From contig CM061919.1 in NCBI GenBank assembly GCA_031002005.1, positions 34,189,088 through 34,253,087 of the forward strand: a stretch of 64,000 nt of DNA, written 5' to 3'. Every line of letters starts with the position of its first letter. The stretch's first letter is position 1. A model generated the notes under the pieces. It did not search any database and had not been told where the DNA came from. It was given only the letters and a program-made list of their open reading frames with translations. A program made the position numbers and the translations under genes. Source of the DNA: Vandiemenella viatica (taxonomy: Eukaryota > Arthropoda > Insecta > Orthoptera > Morabidae). Positions 59,375-64,000 of this stretch are shown piece after piece.

Positions 59375-60610
59375 TAAATTCACAACTTCCCCACGGAATC
59401 CCCACTTACTACACGCTGCTCACATATATTTCTGATGTGGTTGCATATCAATCTTTCCATTAATTGAACTACCACTGATATTCAATTGATTGGCCTATAA
59501 TTTTCCGACTGTATTTCTCACCCCTCCTTTATGTACCGGCACTAGTATCGCCCTTTTCCAGTCGTCTGGTAAGCAGCAAGTACCCAGATTCAATTTAAAC
59601 AATATTTCAAAATAAGGTACAGTTTCACATCCCGCTATCCTTAAGACATCTGTAGTAATATTATCTACACCAGCTCCTTTATGGTTTTTTTTTCACTTTT
59701 CTTAGTTCCTTCATGATATACTCAGCATGAATTCCAAATTTTTGATTTACTCATTTTTAGTTTTATTGTTTAGCACATTATCCGATTTAGACCCTCTTAA
59801 TTCTAATTCACTGTCCCTAATGTTCTCACCAAACGTTTTTCAAATCCTCAGTAACTTCTTATCTATGAGCTTCTCAACACCCTCCCTTCCCCTCAGTTTT
59901 CTAACACAGTCATAGAAATTTCTCATTGCATTAGTCAATGGTCCCCCTGCACCGACAATACCCTTCATAAGCACATCTTTAGTCACCTGCTTAGCTATTA
60001 TTAAGTTCGTGGATAGTTCACTTGGAAAAGTTCTGTTCTCTTCTTACCAACCTCTTTAACCTCCGCACCCCTCTGTTATAGTACACATTTTCTCTACTTC
60101 TCTTTATTTTCTGTTGTGGAATAAATTTTTCTTATGCCTTTCTTATTTTCTCCTCGAACTCTTCCCACCTTAACTCTACTATACTTGTACCTTCCTTCCA
60201 TTTGCTGAAACGTTCTTTGAAATTTCTATTCAAGTTCGAAATTGTGCCTTTTCATAATTGTACCTATTTCCCCCCTCGATTTTAGCTGCTGGTTCATTGA
60301 ATCCTCTAATATCCGTCAGAACTGCTTCATGATCACTTATTCCTTCGGTTACTTGAAACGCCACAAAGTTATCATCGGGCTTTAATAGAAATAAATCAAA
60401 ATTTTTGTCCTCTAGCGTTCTACTTCACCAGATGTGTAAATCCTCCTTCCCTTATTAAGGTAGTTTCAAATCTCTGTTTCCATGTGTCATTAATCTTATT
60501 TCCTACCCAGTAAATTTAGATCTCCACCAAAAATGACCATTCTATTCTCACCTCTCAAATCGGAGTATGAATTTAATTTCCTTCCAGGAGCCTCATCTGT
60601 CATTATTCCA
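59375..60610 (-). pseudogene. Non-LTR retrotransposon: end of endonuclease and start of reverse transcriptase
   Basis: Minus strand from 60600: NRMVIFGGDLNLLGRK (apurinic-type endonuclease GDFN-like motif), then LEDKNFDLFLL and GISDHEAVL (SDH motif). A linker of basic residues follows, then LLPDDWKRAILVPVHKGG (start of RT) near 59570-59520, ending near 59375. Many stops and frame changes are present. Both ends are truncated. Confidence 0.7.
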
Positions 60611-60627
60611 CTGCAGTAAGCAGCCTT

Positions 60628-61175
60628 TTTTTATGCTGTCATCAGTCTTTCGACTGGCTTGATGCAATCCTCCATCCTTTCCTATTTTGTGCTAACCTCT
60701 CTACATATCCCTTACGACCCACGTCCTCAATTATCTGCTTCATATATTCTAATCTCTGTCTTCCTCTATAGTTCTTACTTTCGACTGTTCCCTGAACTAG
60801 CAATTAAACATCCAGCATGTCTCAAAATATGACCTACCAGCCTGTCTCTTCTTTCTGTAAGCTTCTTCCACAAACTTTTTTCCTCACCCATCATTTCCAA
60901 AACTCGTTTCATTTCTTACTTTGTCTGTCCACTTATTTATCAGCATTCTTCTGTAGTACCACATTTCATATGCTTCAATTTTCATTTTTTCCGGTATTCG
61001 TAAAGTCCATGTTTCGCTACCGAAAAGTGCTGTGATCCACACATAGAGTTTTATTTTTTGTTTCTAATTCATAAATCATTAATTGAAACTAAAAGATTTA
61101 TCTTTTTCATGAACGCTCTTTCTGCTAGTGCTATTCTGCTTTTACAATCATCCCTGCTTCGACCATCGGTTGCAT
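60628..61175 (-). pseudogene. Second non-LTR retrotransposon: C-terminal RT region and poly-A tail
   Basis: The minus strand reads SRIALAERAFMKK, then a WITALFGSETWTLRIPEK stretch, EAYEMWYYRRML, KWTDKVRNEMVLEMM, RLVGHILRHAG, a Y-rich RQRLEYMKQIIEDVGRK block and GWRIAS. This is the region after the RT palm of a family very common in insect genomes. The T run at 60628-60633 and the block ATGCTGTCATCAGTC mark its 3' end. Because this C-terminal part lies upstream (on the minus strand) of an endonuclease, it is a different copy from the neighbour. The left sequence end is the assembly gap. Confidence 0.8.
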
Positions 61176-62175
61176 NNNNNNNNNNNNNNNNNNNNNNNNN
61201 NNNNNNNNNNNNNNNNNNNNNNNNNNNNNNNNNNNNNNNNNNNNNNNNNNNNNNNNNNNNNNNNNNNNNNNNNNNNNNNNNNNNNNNNNNNNNNNNNNNN
61301 NNNNNNNNNNNNNNNNNNNNNNNNNNNNNNNNNNNNNNNNNNNNNNNNNNNNNNNNNNNNNNNNNNNNNNNNNNNNNNNNNNNNNNNNNNNNNNNNNNNN
61401 NNNNNNNNNNNNNNNNNNNNNNNNNNNNNNNNNNNNNNNNNNNNNNNNNNNNNNNNNNNNNNNNNNNNNNNNNNNNNNNNNNNNNNNNNNNNNNNNNNNN
61501 NNNNNNNNNNNNNNNNNNNNNNNNNNNNNNNNNNNNNNNNNNNNNNNNNNNNNNNNNNNNNNNNNNNNNNNNNNNNNNNNNNNNNNNNNNNNNNNNNNNN
61601 NNNNNNNNNNNNNNNNNNNNNNNNNNNNNNNNNNNNNNNNNNNNNNNNNNNNNNNNNNNNNNNNNNNNNNNNNNNNNNNNNNNNNNNNNNNNNNNNNNNN
61701 NNNNNNNNNNNNNNNNNNNNNNNNNNNNNNNNNNNNNNNNNNNNNNNNNNNNNNNNNNNNNNNNNNNNNNNNNNNNNNNNNNNNNNNNNNNNNNNNNNNN
61801 NNNNNNNNNNNNNNNNNNNNNNNNNNNNNNNNNNNNNNNNNNNNNNNNNNNNNNNNNNNNNNNNNNNNNNNNNNNNNNNNNNNNNNNNNNNNNNNNNNNN
61901 NNNNNNNNNNNNNNNNNNNNNNNNNNNNNNNNNNNNNNNNNNNNNNNNNNNNNNNNNNNNNNNNNNNNNNNNNNNNNNNNNNNNNNNNNNNNNNNNNNNN
62001 NNNNNNNNNNNNNNNNNNNNNNNNNNNNNNNNNNNNNNNNNNNNNNNNNNNNNNNNNNNNNNNNNNNNNNNNNNNNNNNNNNNNNNNNNNNNNNNNNNNN
62101 NNNNNNNNNNNNNNNNNNNNNNNNNNNNNNNNNNNNNNNNNNNNNNNNNNNNNNNNNNNNNNNNNNNNNNNNNNN
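61176..62175. other. Assembly gap of exactly 1000 N
   Basis: No sequence. The round size means the true length is unknown. Confidence 1.
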
Positions 62176-64000
62176 TTATAGAATGAGGACTCCGCCGTGG
62201 TGACATTTTTTTTTAGGAAAGATATTATTCGTAATTCGACCCTTAAAGGGCAAAAATGTCATTTTTTGTAAAATGCGTTTTTTGTGTATAGAACCTCTCA
62301 TCTCCCTGGATATCTATCCAAAATTAACAAATCAAGGCACATTATGAGGAATATTGTCTGAGGTTTGTTGACATCATATTTTAAGAGAGAAGTATTTGGT
62401 ATTCAACCCTTAAAGGGAAAAAGTAAAAATTCTTCTATAACGCAATTTTGTGTCACGAACGACATATATCCCGTAATATCTAACCGATATAGATAAATGA
62501 GGTATCATATTAAAGAAAAAGGTCTGGTAACATTATATTTAAAAAAAAATGTATGCTTCGTAATTCGACCTTTAAAGAGCAAAAATATCAATTTTACTAA
62601 AATGCGTTTTTTGTATCTCCAGCTATTTATCTCCCTGGATACCTAACCAAATCGATAAATGATGTAGGATTATGAGGAGTAATGTCTCAGATTTGGTGAC
62701 ATCATATTTTAAGAAACAAATTTTTTGGAATTCAATAGTTAAAGGGAAAAAGAATAAATTTTTCTATAACGCATTTTAGTTTCCAGAGCGATTTATCTCC
62801 CGTACTATCTAACCGATATAGATAAATGAGATATCATATTAAAGAATTAGATCTCCGCCGTGGTAACATTATATTTAAGAAAGGAATGTTTTCGTAATTA
62901 GAACCTTAAAGGGCAAAAATGTCAATTTTTCTGAAATGCGTGTTTTGTGTCTCGAGCCTCTTATCTCCTGGATATCTATCCAAATTTGACAAATCAAGGA
63001 CGAATATGAGGAATATTTTCTTGGCTTTGGTGACATCATATTTTATGAATAAAGTTTTTGGAATTCAACCCTTAAAAGGAAAAAATATAAATGGTTCTAC
63101 AACGCATTTTTGTGTCACGGTATATTCATCTCCTCTGATGTTTAACCGATATTGATAAATGAGATAACAAATTAAAGAATAAAGTCTCCCCAGTGGTAAA
63201 AATTATATTTTAAGAAAGGAATTTTTGTAATTCGAACCATAAAGGTAAAAAGTCAATTTTTCTTAAATGCGTTTTTTGTATCTCGAGCCATTTATCTCCC
63301 TTGACAATTAAACAAAATTGATAAGAGACAAATCATTTAAAAGATTGAGGTCTTGTTAATGTGTTCGGTTTCGTTACCACATTTTAAGAATAAAATTTTA
63401 ACAATTCTAATCTTAGAGTGCAAAAGTATTAAAATTTATACAATGCACATTTCTGTCACCAGCTATTTATTCCCCTTGATACCTAACCGAAATCAATAAA
63501 TGAGGAATCAATTTAAATATTAAACTATCATTTACGGTCTCATCATACTGTAAGAAAAAAGTTTCTCCAAATTCAACCCTTAAGGGGAAAAAAATTATTT
63601 GTCTAAACTTTTTTTTACTTCGCTTGATAACTAACCGAAATCGATAAATGAGGTATCATTTTTAAAGACCAAAGGGGCTGCTTTGGTCACACCATATTTT
63701 ATAAAAGGAATTTTTGAAATTCGACCATTAAAGGGCAAACGTATCAATATTATTTATACAACTTTTTTTTTTAATTACACGCCATTTATCTTTTTCGATA
63801 CCTAACCGAAATCGATAAATGAGATATCGTTTTAAAAAGTAAGGTCTGCAGCTACGTAAAATCATAAATTAAGAAAGAATTTTTCGGAATTTGGTGCTTA
63901 AAGTGGTATCGCGTATGAGACTGTTCAGAGCCAAGTCCCTATATTGCACCTGCGGATATCAAAGAGATGTCAATAAACTTTTTTTATTCAATAAGTAGCT
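62176..64000 (+). repeat. Near-identical repeat of 56171-58000 (satellite end and exit)
   Basis: Starts TTATAGAATGAGGACTCCGC, as at 56171, and follows it base for base with a few indels (mostly in homopolymers) past the satellite end into the unique-looking exit sequence (CGCGTATGAGACTGTTCAGA at 63910, as at 57909). Confidence 0.95.

Noticed and set aside
61058..62206. Three long open frames crossing 61176-62175
   Set aside because: They consist almost entirely of N; they are products of the gap.

Overview
The window is AT-rich eukaryotic DNA, almost certainly from an insect. Host coding sequence is limited to one GC-rich exon of a Toll-like receptor at 3170-3465, with spliceosomal borders. 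Everything else I can identify is transposable elements, satellite DNA and their nested or inverted arrangements. The SINEs and non-LTR retrotransposons resemble families I associate with large polyneopteran genomes (orthopteroid or related insects). That placement is recognition from memory, not a search result.

Layout. 0-4.3 kb: single-copy-looking DNA with the Toll exon. 4.3-14.0 kb: a Penelope-like element whose GIY-YIG endonuclease is split by an 8.85 kb Polinton-like foldback element (6-bp duplication GAAGTA, AG...CT ends). Its two arms carry a broken, spliced gene and its core a broken family-B DNA polymerase. Younger insertions (non-LTR, hAT MITE, Helitron) sit in single arms, so the other arm preserves the empty site. 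14.0-18.7 kb: a tandem-repeat-bearing dispersed element and a small foldback element. 18.7-20.0 kb: a mariner with intact ends. 20.07-22.18 kb continuing at 35.2-35.4 kb: an I-like non-LTR retrotransposon (minus strand) split within its reverse transcriptase by a 13,017 bp near-perfect palindrome (22,185-35,201) flanked by a GTAC duplication.

35.4-43.3 kb: SINEs, a hAT element with a transposase remnant and an 8-bp duplication, repeat fragments and unrecognised DNA. 43.3-57.9 kb: a dimeric satellite of about 330 bp, interrupted by two inverted copies of a hAT-like element and a head-to-head pair of Penelope-like elements. The target-site duplications suggest that the interval between the hAT copies has been inverted. 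58-61.2 kb: a SINE and two non-LTR fragments. 61,176-62,175 is exactly 1000 N. 62.2-64 kb nearly repeats 56.2-58.0 kb.

No operon-like organisation, functional RNA gene or CRISPR array is supported. The most unusual objects are the 13 kb GTAC-flanked foldback element with no recognisable protein gene, and the Polinton-like foldback with exon-repeat arms.
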